Shown here: positions 1-8,422 of the stretch, one piece after another
How positions within the stretch are numbered: the stretch's first letter is position 1
Layout of the letters: the number at the start of each line of letters is the position of its first letter
Assembly: GCA_964415395.1 (NCBI GenBank)
Contig: CAYPZU010000005.1
Coordinates: 1-51,021 of the forward strand
Length of the DNA stretch: 51,021 nt
From: CAYPZU01 sp964415395
GTDB taxonomy: Bacteria; Chlamydiota; Chlamydiia; Chlamydiales; SM23-39
Reading direction: 5' to 3'
Translations under genes and position numbers: made by a program
Notes under the pieces: model-generated
Database searches by the model: none
Seen by the model: the letters and a program-made list of their open reading frames with translations, nothing else
Told to the model about the DNA's origin: nothing

Positions 1-512
1 GACTTTGACATTTTTTGCGAATCCTCGCCGAGAATGATCCCTTGGTTGATCAATGTTGCTCCGCCGCCTTTATGGGTGAAAAGCATCTCTTGGCCGGACA
101 AGAAATCTCTGTCCAGTACGTCGGCTGTAGAGGCGAGAAAACCGTTTGTTTCAATACGGGCGCCAGGACCGATCAACACTCCATTCTCGTTGATGAGAAA
201 AACGTTGCCGTTCGAGATCAAGTTTCCCAGGAGATGCGAAGAGCCTTTTCCAACAACACGATTCAAAACGGCTTTATCGATCCCTGCCTGATCGAAGTGA
301 ACCGTTTCATTGGCTGCAATCGAAAATTCATTCCAATGGATAAGGGTTCTTCCTGAGCTTTCGATCAATGTAGACCCATGGGCATTTTCGGTTAACTTGG
401 CTTCTCCATGGATGCATTCAAAGCCTGCTGGAGCGCCAAAGAATTTAGTAACAGATAAAGAGAATGCGGCAAGCTGGCAAAAAAACCAAAGGGGACTGTG
501 TTGAATATCCAT
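1..512 (-). CDS. Filamentous haemagglutinin N-terminal (TPS) domain protein, 3' end outside window
   Basis: An open minus-strand frame runs 170 codons from an ATG at 512 to the left edge without a stop, so only the N-terminus is present. A hydrophobic signal-like stretch (residues about 8-28) precedes the domain. The rest matches the haemagglutination-activity / TPS domain pattern: NRVVGKGSSHLLGNL, then FLINENGVLIGPGARIETNG and LASTADVLDRDF. In this family the domain directs the exported passenger to a TpsB outer-membrane pore, and the passenger usually folds as a beta-helix adhesin. No TpsB partner is in the window. An AGGAAA lies about 14 bases before the start. The domain assignment is secure from the motif order; adhesin function is inference. 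Confidence 0.88.
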   Translation of the reverse strand, partial: MDIQHSPLWFFCQLAAFSLSVTKFFGAPAGFECIHGEAKLTENAHGSTLIESSGRTLIHWNEFSIAANETVHFDQAGIDKAVLNRVVGKGSSHLLGNLISNGNVFLINENGVLIGPGARIETNGFLASTADVLDRDFLSGQEMLFTHKGGGATLINQGIILGEDSQKMSK

Positions 513-829
513 TGGGAGAACCGTGTTTCCTGTGTCTTGTTTTTGTATATCCTTTTTTTTGAAAAAAAGATAATGGAAATTTTGAACATTTAGACCGGGT
601 ATTAAGGCTCGCCCTATAGCGCAGATTCCGAAGTAATTTGCGACGAGCGAGCGATTCAAAAGTTTGGCTCCCGTTGGGCTCGAATCGAGAGCGCCTTCTT
701 GGTTCCCCCCACCGATCTTTCCCTATTCACTCATTCATTTTCTTCTAATCAAATCGTTGATACTCTCCTAAAAATGGCTCTTGAGAGCCGCAGGTTTCTA
801 TAGAATTGAGTTGGTGCGAGGTAAGGAGA
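513..829. other. Intergenic stretch between divergent genes
   Basis: This 317-base stretch separates the adhesin gene (minus) from the SnoaL-like gene (plus). It is AT-rich near 541-590, as expected for a promoter of the adhesin gene, but I could not assign a convincing -35/-10 pair. No tRNA, rRNA or credible small ORF was found. Confidence 0.5.
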
Positions 830-1243
830 ATGGACAAACAAACGGCGAATAAGCGGACTGTTGAGAGCTATCATGAAGCGACGAATCGGAAGGATCTAGA
901 GAAATTCAAAGAACTCTTTGCTCTTGATTTTGTCAATTTCGCAGCGGGCTTTCCTCCGATACATGGAATGGAGGCAATGAAAAAGCTATTGAAAGATCTA
1001 TTAGACGCATTCCCGGATTGGCATGTCAGCATTGAGGACATTTTCTCTGAAGAGGACAAAGTTGTCGTGCGGTGGAAACTCCATGCTACTCATTTGGGAA
1101 CTTATAAGGATTTAGCCCCAACGGGGAAAAAAATCGCTGCGGAAGGGATTCATATCGACCACCTTGTGAATGGAAAAATTCAAAAACGGTGGGCCTGCAA
1201 CAATTTTTCAGAAGTTTTCTCAACGCTCAGAAAAATCGGCTGA
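830..1243 (+). CDS. SnoaL-like (NTF2-fold) ester cyclase family protein
   Basis: The 137-residue protein has the size and pattern of SnoaL/ester-cyclase NTF2-fold proteins: an N-terminal helix with VESYHEATNRKDLEKFKELF, then the typical GMEAMKKLLKDLLDAFPDWHVSIED stretch and the strand VVVRWKLHATHLGTYKDLAPTG. Family members are small cone-shaped dimers; some isomerise or cyclise polyketides and many have no known substrate. The ATG at 830 is preferred over an in-frame TTG at 806 because a GAGG/AAGGAG purine tract lies directly before it and homologous sequence starts there. It stands alone and no biosynthetic partner is nearby, so the substrate cannot be guessed. Confidence 0.82.
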   Translation: MDKQTANKRTVESYHEATNRKDLEKFKELFALDFVNFAAGFPPIHGMEAMKKLLKDLLDAFPDWHVSIEDIFSEEDKVVVRWKLHATHLGTYKDLAPTGKKIAAEGIHIDHLVNGKIQKRWACNNFSEVFSTLRKIG

Positions 1244-1296
1244 ACGAAAGTCGATTTCGGAATATGCTAACCGCCTTTTAATTTAAGGAGAGAGTT

Positions 1297-1698
1297 ATGG
1301 CGGTTCCGGCAGTCCTGTCGAAGAGTGAAATGTGGAGCGATATTCTTAATGCGGAAGCTCAGGGCGATGCTGTTCGCACGATGACCCATGTTTGCGATTT
1401 TTTGAGAGCGCATCCGGATGAAAGCTTTTTTTCAGTGGAGAGGCGGCTGCGCGTTCAGAATCGGCTGACCCATTTGTTTGCCCGGTCTTTAGAGGAGCAC
1501 GCGGGTGAGTTCGGGGCGCTGCCGCGAGGGGTTGCTGTAGTGGATCCGAGAACTATGGAGAAAAGAACATATGTTGTGCGGGTGCTGCTGGCTTGCTACC
1601 CCGATTTGGCTCCGAAAATACGGGCTTTTGGGGCGAATCAGGCCCAAAATCTGGAGAGATTGAAAGACGCAGGGATTTCAATACTGAAGCTGAATTGA
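1297..1698 (+). CDS. Conserved-looking hypothetical protein, 133 aa
   Basis: A strong Shine-Dalgarno (AAGGAGAGAG) lies just before the ATG. The product is predicted to be mostly helical and soluble, without signal peptide or membrane segment. Its first half (WSDILNAEAQGDAVRTMTHVCDFL) looks like an amphipathic helical bundle. The centre has VAVVDPRTMEKRTYVVRVLLACYPDL, and the C-terminus repeats a helix-turn pattern (AFGANQAQNLERLKDAG). I do not recognise the family. It follows the SnoaL-like gene by 53 bases on the same strand and could be co-transcribed with it. It converges on the outer-membrane protein gene after only 4 bases. Confidence 0.72.
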   Translation: MAVPAVLSKSEMWSDILNAEAQGDAVRTMTHVCDFLRAHPDESFFSVERRLRVQNRLTHLFARSLEEHAGEFGALPRGVAVVDPRTMEKRTYVVRVLLACYPDLAPKIRAFGANQAQNLERLKDAGISILKLN

Positions 1699-1702
1699 CG
1701 AT

Positions 1703-2281
1703 TTAGTAGCGGAGGCCGAGGCCGATTCCTGCCATCGGGCCGTCGAGGTGGACGTCGTAGGTTTTGCTGGCGGAAGAATCGTTGTCGCGGTCGAATCTTC
1801 GGAGAGAGTAGTCGAGGAAGAGGTCGATGAAAAAATGCTCTGTCGGGAAGATCCAAAATCCTGATACGTATCCTCCGCCGACTCCGATGTTGGAGGTGTG
1901 TTTTTCGACAAACGGAGAATCGTTCTCGACCCAGAGAAGGAAAAGGCGGGGTCCCGCGCCTGCATACCAGAAGATGGTTGAATTAAAGCGCCAGAAGGCT
2001 TTCAGGCCGGCTGTGAAGCTGGCCGATTGGATTTTGGTGGGGCTATGGCCTCCGATTGAGCGGCCGCTTTTGACGAGATAGCCTCCATCGATCCACAAGG
2101 CGAACGGAGAGTGGGAATCTTCGTAGTTGGTCTCGAGATGGACTGCGTAGGCGCCCGTATGATAGATCTTGCGGAGATCTTTGTCGTCAAAATAGAAATA
2201 CCCCGGCTTGAGGTTGATCGACCAATGGCCTGAGATGAGGGCGAAAGGCAGAAGCAGAAGCAATCCGAGTAAGCGGTTCAT
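1703..2281 (-). CDS. Outer-membrane beta-barrel protein, small
   Basis: The 192-residue protein starts with a signal peptide (MNRLLGLLLLLPFALISG). It continues with alternating amphipathic strands rich in Tyr, Phe, Gly and Asp: KPGYFYFDD, AVHLETNYED, FALWIDGGYLV, FWYAGAGPRLFLLW, HFFIDLFLDYSLRRFD. It ends with the strand GPMAGIGLGLRY, whose terminal aromatic is the usual signal for insertion by the Bam machinery. The length suits an 8-stranded barrel such as the OmpW/OmpX-like proteins. Substrate or adhesive function cannot be told. The gene is divergent from the secreted repeat protein gene, with 110 bases between the two starts. Confidence 0.75.
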   Translation of the reverse strand: MNRLLGLLLLLPFALISGHWSINLKPGYFYFDDKDLRKIYHTGAYAVHLETNYEDSHSPFALWIDGGYLVKSGRSIGGHSPTKIQSASFTAGLKAFWRFNSTIFWYAGAGPRLFLLWVENDSPFVEKHTSNIGVGGGYVSGFWIFPTEHFFIDLFLDYSLRRFDRDNDSSASKTYDVHLDGPMAGIGLGLRY

Positions 2282-2391
2282 AAGTTCTAAAATACGAAGG
2301 TTGCCTCAAAGGGTCAAGCTGCAATTTTTTTGTTGAAAAAAGGGGCTGCGTGGCGGATGATTTGCCCTCTTCAAACGGAGGAATCCCGGTG

Positions 2392-3939
2392 ATGTACAGG
2401 CTGATTTTTTTCTTTTTAGCGGCTGCATTTTGCTATGGAGCGGATGTCGACTGGCAGCTGCCTCCGGTGAACGTCGGGGCGAAAGATGGAGCCTACCCCA
2501 ATTCGGCCGAAGACCTTTCGATGAACGGTGCGGGAGACGCGGCTCTAGTCTGGATTGAGCCGGGGGGATCGTGCGCGGCATCGACGTTTACGATTGGCGC
2601 GGGAGTTTGGTCGGCGCCGAATGTTTTTTCGGTTCCTGGCGGCGGGATGGCGAGCTTTCCGAAAGTTTCTGTCGATGCGATGGGAAATGCGGTAGCGATC
2701 TGGGTTCAGACTGATTCGATGGCCAACCCGTTTATTTGGGCGGCGACGTATGCTGCAGGCGCCTGGACGGGGCCAACCGCGATTTCGAGCACGAATCCTT
2801 CGCTTACGCAGCTCTCGGTTTCCGCTTACGGAAATGGCAATGCCGCAGCGATCTGGAATGCCGGGGGCGTCGCTCTTTACGGCAATACGTTAATGGGGGG
2901 AGTTTGGGCGGGCGAGACCAATTTCCACGGAGGATTCGTTCAGGCTCCAATGGTGGCTGTGGATGGGACCGGGAACGGGGCTGCCGTATGGTATGAAAAC
3001 GTGGGGAATTTCATTGTGTTCGGGAGCAAGTATAATAACGGCATTTGGACTCCTGCTGGAAACATTTCGATGAACGGGGTCGATGACGCCCGCAATCCCG
3101 ATTTTGCGATCAATGAAAATGGCACTGGAATCGTCGTTTGGGGACTGACGAATGGCGCGCTGGATGTAACGGTGCAGTCTTCGTATCTGGACGTGATGAT
3201 GGGTACCTGGTCTGCTCCGATCGATATGGGGACGTTTATTGGGGCTTTTGCGCTCGACCCGCATGTCGCGATCGACGGGAGCGGGAACGCGGTCGTCGTT
3301 ACGCCGGATCCCGGGAACGTGGTCGCGGCTTTTTTGCCCTTCGGCGGAGCGTGGGGCGCTCTGACGAATTTTGGGGCTGGCGGCAATCCGGCTGCCGCCA
3401 TGAACGCCAATGGCGACGCTGTGATCGCCTGGGCGGCGTCTGGAGTGAATGTCCACATTTTTGCTTCGACGGCGACCTATCCCGGCGCCTGGTCTGCAGC
3501 GGTAGATCTGACCAATGTTGGAGAGGATAATTTTTTCGCGTCCGTGGGAATCGATAGCACAGGGAATACAGTGGCTGCGTGGAATAATGGTTCCGGAGCT
3601 CCGTTTTTTACGCAGGCTGTCTACGGGACGCTCGCCATTCCCCCTGTTCCCCCTCCTGCGCCCGTTCCTACGCCTTTGAATGGCGGGGGCTTTCAAACGA
3701 TCAACCGGTTTCCTACAGTCGCTGATTTCATCAATGTGATCAGCTGGGAAAACCCGGGAGGCGCCGCCTATTTCCGCGTCTATCGGGGGGATCTCAACAC
3801 GCTGATTGGGCAGACGGGGGAAACCTCCTATCAGGACCATCGGCGGCGGCCGGGGGCTCGAGTCACTTACTATGTGACGGCTGTCGATGCTTCGGGAGCG
3901 GAGAGCGCGCCGCTTGAGATCTCCGTTGCGCCTTTATGA
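2392..3939 (+). CDS. Secreted beta-propeller-like repeat protein with C-terminal FnIII-like domain
   Basis: The ATG at 2392 is chosen because GGAGGA precedes it and a signal peptide follows (MYRLIFFFLAAAFCYG). The body contains about eight repeats of roughly 45-55 residues built around a D/N-x-x-G-N-A-x-A-x-W core, for example VDAMGNAVAIW, VDGTGNGAAVW, INENGTGIVVW, MNANGDAVIAW and IDSTGNTVAAW. They alternate with WSAP/WTGP turns, and a bladed beta-propeller is the likely fold. A proline-rich linker (PPVPPPAPVPTP) leads to a fibronectin-III-like end (FRVYRGDLNTLIGQTGETSYQD ... YYVTAVDASGAES). Likely a surface or secreted binding protein; no catalytic residues are evident. Its stop overlaps the GrpB-family start (ATGA), so the two are translationally coupled. 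Confidence 0.85.
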   Translation: MYRLIFFFLAAAFCYGADVDWQLPPVNVGAKDGAYPNSAEDLSMNGAGDAALVWIEPGGSCAASTFTIGAGVWSAPNVFSVPGGGMASFPKVSVDAMGNAVAIWVQTDSMANPFIWAATYAAGAWTGPTAISSTNPSLTQLSVSAYGNGNAAAIWNAGGVALYGNTLMGGVWAGETNFHGGFVQAPMVAVDGTGNGAAVWYENVGNFIVFGSKYNNGIWTPAGNISMNGVDDARNPDFAINENGTGIVVWGLTNGALDVTVQSSYLDVMMGTWSAPIDMGTFIGAFALDPHVAIDGSGNAVVVTPDPGNVVAAFLPFGGAWGALTNFGAGGNPAAAMNANGDAVIAWAASGVNVHIFASTATYPGAWSAAVDLTNVGEDNFFASVGIDSTGNTVAAWNNGSGAPFFTQAVYGTLAIPPVPPPAPVPTPLNGGGFQTINRFPTVADFINVISWENPGGAAYFRVYRGDLNTLIGQTGETSYQDHRRRPGARVTYYVTAVDASGAESAPLEISVAPL

Positions 3940-4433
3940 AAAAGTACGTCTTCAAGCCCTATAGCGAGCGGTTTCCCGAGTTATTTGAGAGGGAGAAAGC
4001 GAGGATCTATCCGGCTTTGGAAGGTTTTGCTATCGAGCATGTGGGAAGCACGGCGGTGCCTGGTCTGGGCGGCAAAGGGATTATCGATATTGCGATTGGA
4101 GCTGGGCGGGAAGAATTCGAGCGGGTGAAGGCTGAGCTGGTTCGATTGGGATATGAGTTCCGTCCCTCATTCAGCAGCGCCGAGAGGCTCTATTTTGTCG
4201 CTTTTCTCCCTGATGATGAGGAAGGGACGAGGCGCTATCATGCGCATGTGGTGGAGCCGGAGGGCGTAGAATGGAGGCAGCTTGTGGGGTTTAGGGACTA
4301 TTTGCGCTCCCATCCTGAGGAGGCAAGGGAATATGCCGAGATCAAAAAGGCGGCGGCTCTTGAGGCGGACGAGGATGGGAAAAAGTATCGAAAGCTGAAA
4401 GAGCGCGCGTTTAAGAAATTCACCCGTGAATGA
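3936..4433 (+). CDS. GrpB/UPF0157 family nucleotidyltransferase-fold protein
   Basis: The 165-residue protein carries the family signatures: YVFKPYSERFPELFEREKARI at the N-terminus, IEHVGSTAVPGLGGKGIIDIAI in the middle (the HVGSTAVPGL-x-xKxxID core of this nucleotidyltransferase-fold family), and YHAHVVEPEGVEWRQLVGFRDYLRSHPE near the end. Family members resemble the GrpB domain sometimes fused to dephospho-CoA kinase; their chemistry is not well established. The start overlaps the stop of the repeat protein, and the last 14 bases overlap the convergent SemiSWEET gene. Family assignment is firm, function open. Confidence 0.9.
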   Translation: MKKYVFKPYSERFPELFEREKARIYPALEGFAIEHVGSTAVPGLGGKGIIDIAIGAGREEFERVKAELVRLGYEFRPSFSSAERLYFVAFLPDDEEGTRRYHAHVVEPEGVEWRQLVGFRDYLRSHPEEAREYAEIKKAAALEADEDGKKYRKLKERAFKKFTRE

Positions 4434-4716
4434 ATATGCCGATGATGACGAAGAGGGCGCCGATCACGGCCACGGCGTTGGCGATGATGAGAACCCGATT
4501 CTTGATGAGAATCCCATAGATCAGCCAGCTTGTTACTGAAACGAGTCCGAACGTGAACGCGAGAAGAGAGACGTCTCCTGCGGAACGGCTGAGAAAGATT
4601 TTAAATCCTTGCGTATAGAAGAGGAGCTGGCCGAGGACGCCGACGACGAGCATGTATTTTTCGTAGTAGGTGAGGAATTTTTTTCTGGGGCGGACGTCGA
4701 GGGAGGTTTCTTCCAT
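4420..4716 (-). CDS. SemiSWEET-like / PQ-loop small transporter
   Basis: The 98-residue protein has three predicted transmembrane helices (about residues 20-40, 48-68 and 73-96), the size of a bacterial SemiSWEET half-transporter that dimerises to move small sugars across the inner membrane. The first helix region (VVGVLGQLLFYTQGFKIFLSRSAGDVS) aligns with the GxxxxxxYxPQxxK pattern of the family, but the PQ pair is replaced by TQG. The start lies 2 bases after the MFS transporter stop, so it is the last gene of a minus-strand operon. Sugar specificity cannot be told. Confidence 0.78.
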   Translation of the reverse strand: MEETSLDVRPRKKFLTYYEKYMLVVGVLGQLLFYTQGFKIFLSRSAGDVSLLAFTFGLVSVTSWLIYGILIKNRVLIIANAVAVIGALFVIIGIFIHG

Positions 4717-4717
4717 G

Positions 4718-6061
4718 TCAGTTCTCTGTTTTCGGGTTGAGGAAGAGGGAAAAGATCAGGCCGAAAACGGAAATGAGGAGGAGCGTTGCGGCGCCGTTCT
4801 GGTAGCCTGAGGAGAGGTCGGGCGCAAGGCGGAAAATGGTTCCGGCGATGGCGAGGCCGAGGGTGCCGCCGATTTCCTGGACGGTGGTGAACGCGCCGGA
4901 GGCGATGCCGGCGGCGTCGCGCGGAACCGAGGAGATGGCTGTCGTGATGGAAGGTCCCCACGCAATGACCCAGCCGAATCCGAACGAAAGAGCGGCGATG
5001 AGGAGGAGCGGGAGCGGGTCGAGAGCGTAGAGGCGTTGGGAAAGAGCGGAGAGGGCAAAGAGGGAAAAACCGCTGAGGAGAAGGAGCCTGGGTCCTGTTT
5101 TAGCGTAGAGCTTGCCGATGGTCGAAGAGAAGAGGACGACTGGGACGGTGACGAGCAGCATAAGAAGGCCGGTTCTAAAGGGAGAAAAGCCGAGGGCGTG
5201 CTGGAGGAAGAAGGGCATAAGGAAGAAGTCGGCCCAAACGAAAAAAATGATGCAGGAGTTGGCTAATGTCGCGAGGAGAAAGGTTCGTCGGAGGAAAAAA
5301 TCGGGGCGGATGATTGGGGCGCTTGATTTTTTCTCGGAGCGGATGAAGAGGGACAGGGCGAGGAGGAAAAGGGCTGCGGGATAAAGCGTCTTCCAGCCCC
5401 ATTCGGGAGCCTGCATGATCGAGACGACGAGAGACCCGATGGCGATGATGAGAAGGATAAGTCCGTGGACGTCGATTTTGGGATCGGTGCGGACGCTTTT
5501 TGACTCATCGACGGCCTTGAGAATGAGAATGAGGGCGATGAGGGCTGCGGGGATATTGATGAAGAAGATCCAGCGCCAGCCTATGGTTTCGAGGATGATC
5601 CCTCCGAGAAGCGGGCCGAGGGCTAGCGACATGCAGGCAAGAGCGGCCCAGAGAGCGATCGCCTGGGATCGTTTTTCTTCGGGATAGAGGTGGGAAAGAA
5701 GCGCTTGCGAGATCGGAAGGATGATGGCGCATCCAATCCCCTGGAACGCCTGGGCGGCGATGATCCAAATGAGGGCGGGCGCAAGGCCGGAGAGGAGAGA
5801 GGCTCCAGCGAGGATGGTGGTTCCGATGAGGTAGAGGCGGCGCCTGCCGTAGGCGTCGGCGAGTTTGCCCATTGTAACGAGGAAGACGGAGACAGAGATT
5901 CCGAGGACGTTGAGGAGCCACTGGAGATGGGAGATCGGGGCGTCGAAGTATTTCTGAAGCGTCGAGACCGCCATGTTGACGATCGAGAAGTTCATTCCGA
6001 CGGCGAGAAGCGGGAGTCCGATGCCCACGAGGGCTAGGGCTTTTTTCGTAGAAGGTTTCAT
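4718..6061 (-). CDS. MFS transporter, DHA2 (EmrB/QacA) type
   Basis: The 447-residue polytopic protein has 12-14 predicted helices. It shows MFS motif A after helix 2 (GKLADAYGRRRLYLIG) and the drug-exporter motif C (LALGPLLGGIILETIGWRWIFFINIP), which is typical of the DHA2 drug:H+ antiporter group. It should act as a proton-driven exporter in the inner membrane. No periplasmic adaptor (EmrA-like) gene is adjacent. It sits between the glycosyltransferase-like gene (32 bases upstream) and the SemiSWEET gene (2 bases downstream), all minus strand, so an export role for a sugar or lipid product of that cluster is possible but unproven. Confidence 0.88.
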   Translation of the reverse strand: MKPSTKKALALVGIGLPLLAVGMNFSIVNMAVSTLQKYFDAPISHLQWLLNVLGISVSVFLVTMGKLADAYGRRRLYLIGTTILAGASLLSGLAPALIWIIAAQAFQGIGCAIILPISQALLSHLYPEEKRSQAIALWAALACMSLALGPLLGGIILETIGWRWIFFINIPAALIALILILKAVDESKSVRTDPKIDVHGLILLIIAIGSLVVSIMQAPEWGWKTLYPAALFLLALSLFIRSEKKSSAPIIRPDFFLRRTFLLATLANSCIIFFVWADFFLMPFFLQHALGFSPFRTGLLMLLVTVPVVLFSSTIGKLYAKTGPRLLLLSGFSLFALSALSQRLYALDPLPLLLIAALSFGFGWVIAWGPSITTAISSVPRDAAGIASGAFTTVQEIGGTLGLAIAGTIFRLAPDLSSGYQNGAATLLLISVFGLIFSLFLNPKTEN

Positions 6062-6093
6062 GGCTCCACTTTAGTGGGGCGGACGATTTGGGT

Positions 6094-7311
6094 CTACCAT
6101 TGGGTCACGATGCCGTTTCCAATATTGGCGGTGATCCCCATCTTGTCGAGGTAGAGCACTTTTTGTCCCCGCGCTTCCATTTTTTTCAGATAGATCATCG
6201 TTTCTTTCTCGATGTCGATCATCTCCCGTTCCATCTTTTCCAGATCCATTTCCTGCATCATCTTTTTATAGTCCCGGAAGCGCATGGCGAAGCAGCCCGT
6301 GCAGACCTTTACATTCGGGTCGAGCTGGCTAGCGATGGCGTCGCAGGCAGGGCGGGAGGCGGCGAGCTTGAGAAGGCTGTCGTTATTGAAGAAATAGCGG
6401 CCTGTGATTTTCACGATCATGTGGTCGTCGGGAAATGAATGGCTTTCAAGGAAGGAGCGGACGGCGCGCGCTTCGTTGACCCCTTTGTTTTTTAGCCGCG
6501 GGTCGTTCGTGTCCGCGTAGTGGATATGGGTGGCGTAGGATTCGAAGAACGATTCGGGAATAGAGGGGCCGGCTTCGACAACGTAGGTCTCAGGAAGGAA
6601 CCCGTAGCTATTGAGAATTTTCAGGCAGTGGATATATTCCTGCTTCCGCTCTTCGAAGAACTGGGGAATGAGGGCGGAGGTGTAGACGATGTGGATCGGA
6701 GAAGTGAGCTGTTCCTGGAGGAGGAGGGGATCGGGCAGAGAATCCATGATGGGGGTGAAATCGAGGATGAACAGGTCGTCGAACCGTTCGAGAAGCCGTT
6801 TCTGGATGAATTTCCCTGTGCCTGGCAGCGCGATGGCGGCCACTTTGTAGCCTTTTTTTCTAGAGAGGATCTCTTCGGCCTGGGCAGTGACTGAATAGGT
6901 CTCGTTGAAGCGGTTTCGGATAGCTGCAGGAACGAAGGCGCAGCCGGGGCCGAAGAGGGTTTCCCGGAGATCAGGGGGAGTGAGGTAGTCCCCGATGTAG
7001 AGATCGATGGGGAGGGATTTAAGATATTTCAGGAACGCGATGTCTGGCGCGATCTGCGGAGAGCCGGAGTCCGGGAACGATTTGAAGATGGCGTCCCCTT
7101 CAAAGGCGATGGCTTCCTGCATTTCGATCCGGTCGAAGAGATCGCGGCTTTCGTCGGAGGCCAGCTCCAGGTCTTCCGGTTCGAAATGGAAGTATCCACC
7201 CGGTTTATGGGCTTTGATCGCGCCCTCAATGGCGCTGAGGGTTTCTTGAGGAGAAGCCGCGCAACAGAGGGTGCGGGCCAGTATAAGAAGAGTAAGGAAG
7301 AGGAATCGCAT
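6094..7311 (-). CDS. Exported glycosyltransferase-like protein
   Basis: 405 residues starting with a signal peptide (MRFLFLTLLILARTLCCAAS; cleavage near CCA-AS, or a weak lipobox at LARTLC). The N-terminal half contains LPIDLYIGDYLTPPDL and KKGYKVAAIALPGTGKFIQKRL. The C-terminal half has VNEARAVRSFLES, IVKITGRYFFNND, KVCTGCFAMRFRDYKKMMQEM and a helical end rich in Met and Glu. I associate the ITGRY ... GCFAMRF pattern with uncharacterised glycosyltransferase-like proteins of bacteria and large viruses, but cannot name the family. It is the first gene of the minus-strand run with the MFS and SemiSWEET genes and is divergent from the SDR pair at 7388-9327. The signal peptide is shared with its neighbours; see findings. 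Confidence 0.62.
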   Translation of the reverse strand: MRFLFLTLLILARTLCCAASPQETLSAIEGAIKAHKPGGYFHFEPEDLELASDESRDLFDRIEMQEAIAFEGDAIFKSFPDSGSPQIAPDIAFLKYLKSLPIDLYIGDYLTPPDLRETLFGPGCAFVPAAIRNRFNETYSVTAQAEEILSRKKGYKVAAIALPGTGKFIQKRLLERFDDLFILDFTPIMDSLPDPLLLQEQLTSPIHIVYTSALIPQFFEERKQEYIHCLKILNSYGFLPETYVVEAGPSIPESFFESYATHIHYADTNDPRLKNKGVNEARAVRSFLESHSFPDDHMIVKITGRYFFNNDSLLKLAASRPACDAIASQLDPNVKVCTGCFAMRFRDYKKMMQEMDLEKMEREMIDIEKETMIYLKKMEARGQKVLYLDKMGITANIGNGIVTQW

Positions 7312-7387
7312 AGGGCGCTCGATTTTGGTGTAAAAAAATTTTCCACGAGACTATAAGGTTCCCTTCAATTCAAAAAAATGATTTTTT

Positions 7388-8422
7388 ATGCGCTTTTTTT
7401 TGTTTGCCTGTGTTCTTCTTAGCCAGATGCTCTTTGGGGAGGCGCCGAAAACCGTTTTGGTGACGGGAGGAGCCGGATTCATCGGGAGCAATTTTCTCGA
7501 GTATATGTTTGCGAAGCATCCTGCATACCGGTTTCTGGTTCTGGATGCGCTCACTTATGCGGGCTCTTTGAAGAATATCCCCGACGAGATCCTCTCTTCG
7601 GACCGGTTTGAGTTTTTCCATGGTTCTGTTTGCGATGAAAAGCTGGTGGATCAGCTGGTGGGGAGATCGAATTTCGTCGTCCATTTTGCGGCTGAGACGC
7701 ATGTCGCCCGGAGCATCGAAGACGATATTGTCTTTGTCGATACCGATGTGATGGGGACGCGGATGGTTTTGGCAGCTCTGGCGAGGCGGAAGGGGCAGGT
7801 CGAGAGGTTCATTCACATTTCGACATCGGAAGTGTATGGGACTGCTGAATCGAAACCGATGCCTGAGACTCATCCCCTAAACCCTAGATCGCCCTATGCT
7901 GCCGCGAAAGCGGGAGCGGATCGGCTGGTCTATTCCTATTTTTGCACGTTCGGGATTCCGGCTGTAATCGCGCGCCCTTTTAACAATTACGGGCCGCGCC
8001 AGCATGAGGAAAAATTGGTGCCTCATCTGATCGCTCAGGCGGTCCGGGGGGAACCGCTGACGATTCATGGAAATGGACTGCAGACGAGGGATTGGCTCCA
8101 TACGGCCGATTTGGCGAAGGCTTTAGATGGGATTCTTCATTTCGAGGATTTTGAGAAGATCCGGGGCCAGGAGTTCAATATCGGCACGGAGCGGGAGGTT
8201 TCGGTTCTTGAAATCGCCCGGGGAATTATCAAGGCGATGGGGCTTGGCGAAGAGAGAATGGTGTTTGTCGAGGATCGGCAGGGGCAGGTGGCCGGGCAGA
8301 TCGCTGGAATTGGGAAAGCGAGAGATGTTTTGGGATGGGAGCCTGAAATTGGGCTTGAAGAGGGGCTGAAGAGAACGGTCGATTGGTATTTGAGCCATCC
8401 TGAATTTTGGAGGGGGCAGTGA
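7388..8422 (+). CDS. NDP-sugar 4,6-dehydratase-like extended SDR with signal peptide
   Basis: 344 residues. Residues 1-18 (MRFFLFACVLLSQMLFGE) look like a Sec signal peptide, which is unexpected in this enzyme family. Then comes an extended SDR: NAD-binding TGGAGFIG (26-33), HFAAETHVARSI, and the catalytic set T146-S147-E148 with Y170xxxK174 (SPYAAAKAGADRLV). RPFNNYGPRQHEEKLVPHLI and GNGLQTRDWLHTADLA follow. The closest families are the dTDP/UDP-glucose 4,6-dehydratases (RmlB, RHM N-domain), but the usual catalytic Asp-Glu pair (TDEVYG) is Ser-Glu here, as in UDP-GlcA decarboxylases and LegB-type enzymes, so the exact reaction is open. It is coupled to the next gene by a 4-base overlap, which supports a UDP-rhamnose pathway. 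Confidence 0.85.
   Translation: MRFFLFACVLLSQMLFGEAPKTVLVTGGAGFIGSNFLEYMFAKHPAYRFLVLDALTYAGSLKNIPDEILSSDRFEFFHGSVCDEKLVDQLVGRSNFVVHFAAETHVARSIEDDIVFVDTDVMGTRMVLAALARRKGQVERFIHISTSEVYGTAESKPMPETHPLNPRSPYAAAKAGADRLVYSYFCTFGIPAVIARPFNNYGPRQHEEKLVPHLIAQAVRGEPLTIHGNGLQTRDWLHTADLAKALDGILHFEDFEKIRGQEFNIGTEREVSVLEIARGIIKAMGLGEERMVFVEDRQGQVAGQIAGIGKARDVLGWEPEIGLEEGLKRTVDWYLSHPEFWRGQ

Noticed and set aside
600..700. Possible tRNA-like structure in the first intergenic stretch
   Set aside because: No cloverleaf with T-loop consensus (GGTTCGAATC-type with matching stems) could be built.
2890..3840. 316-codon minus-strand frame opposite the repeat protein
   Set aside because: Rich in Arg, Ile and His with no domain; the sense protein has a signal peptide and regular repeats.
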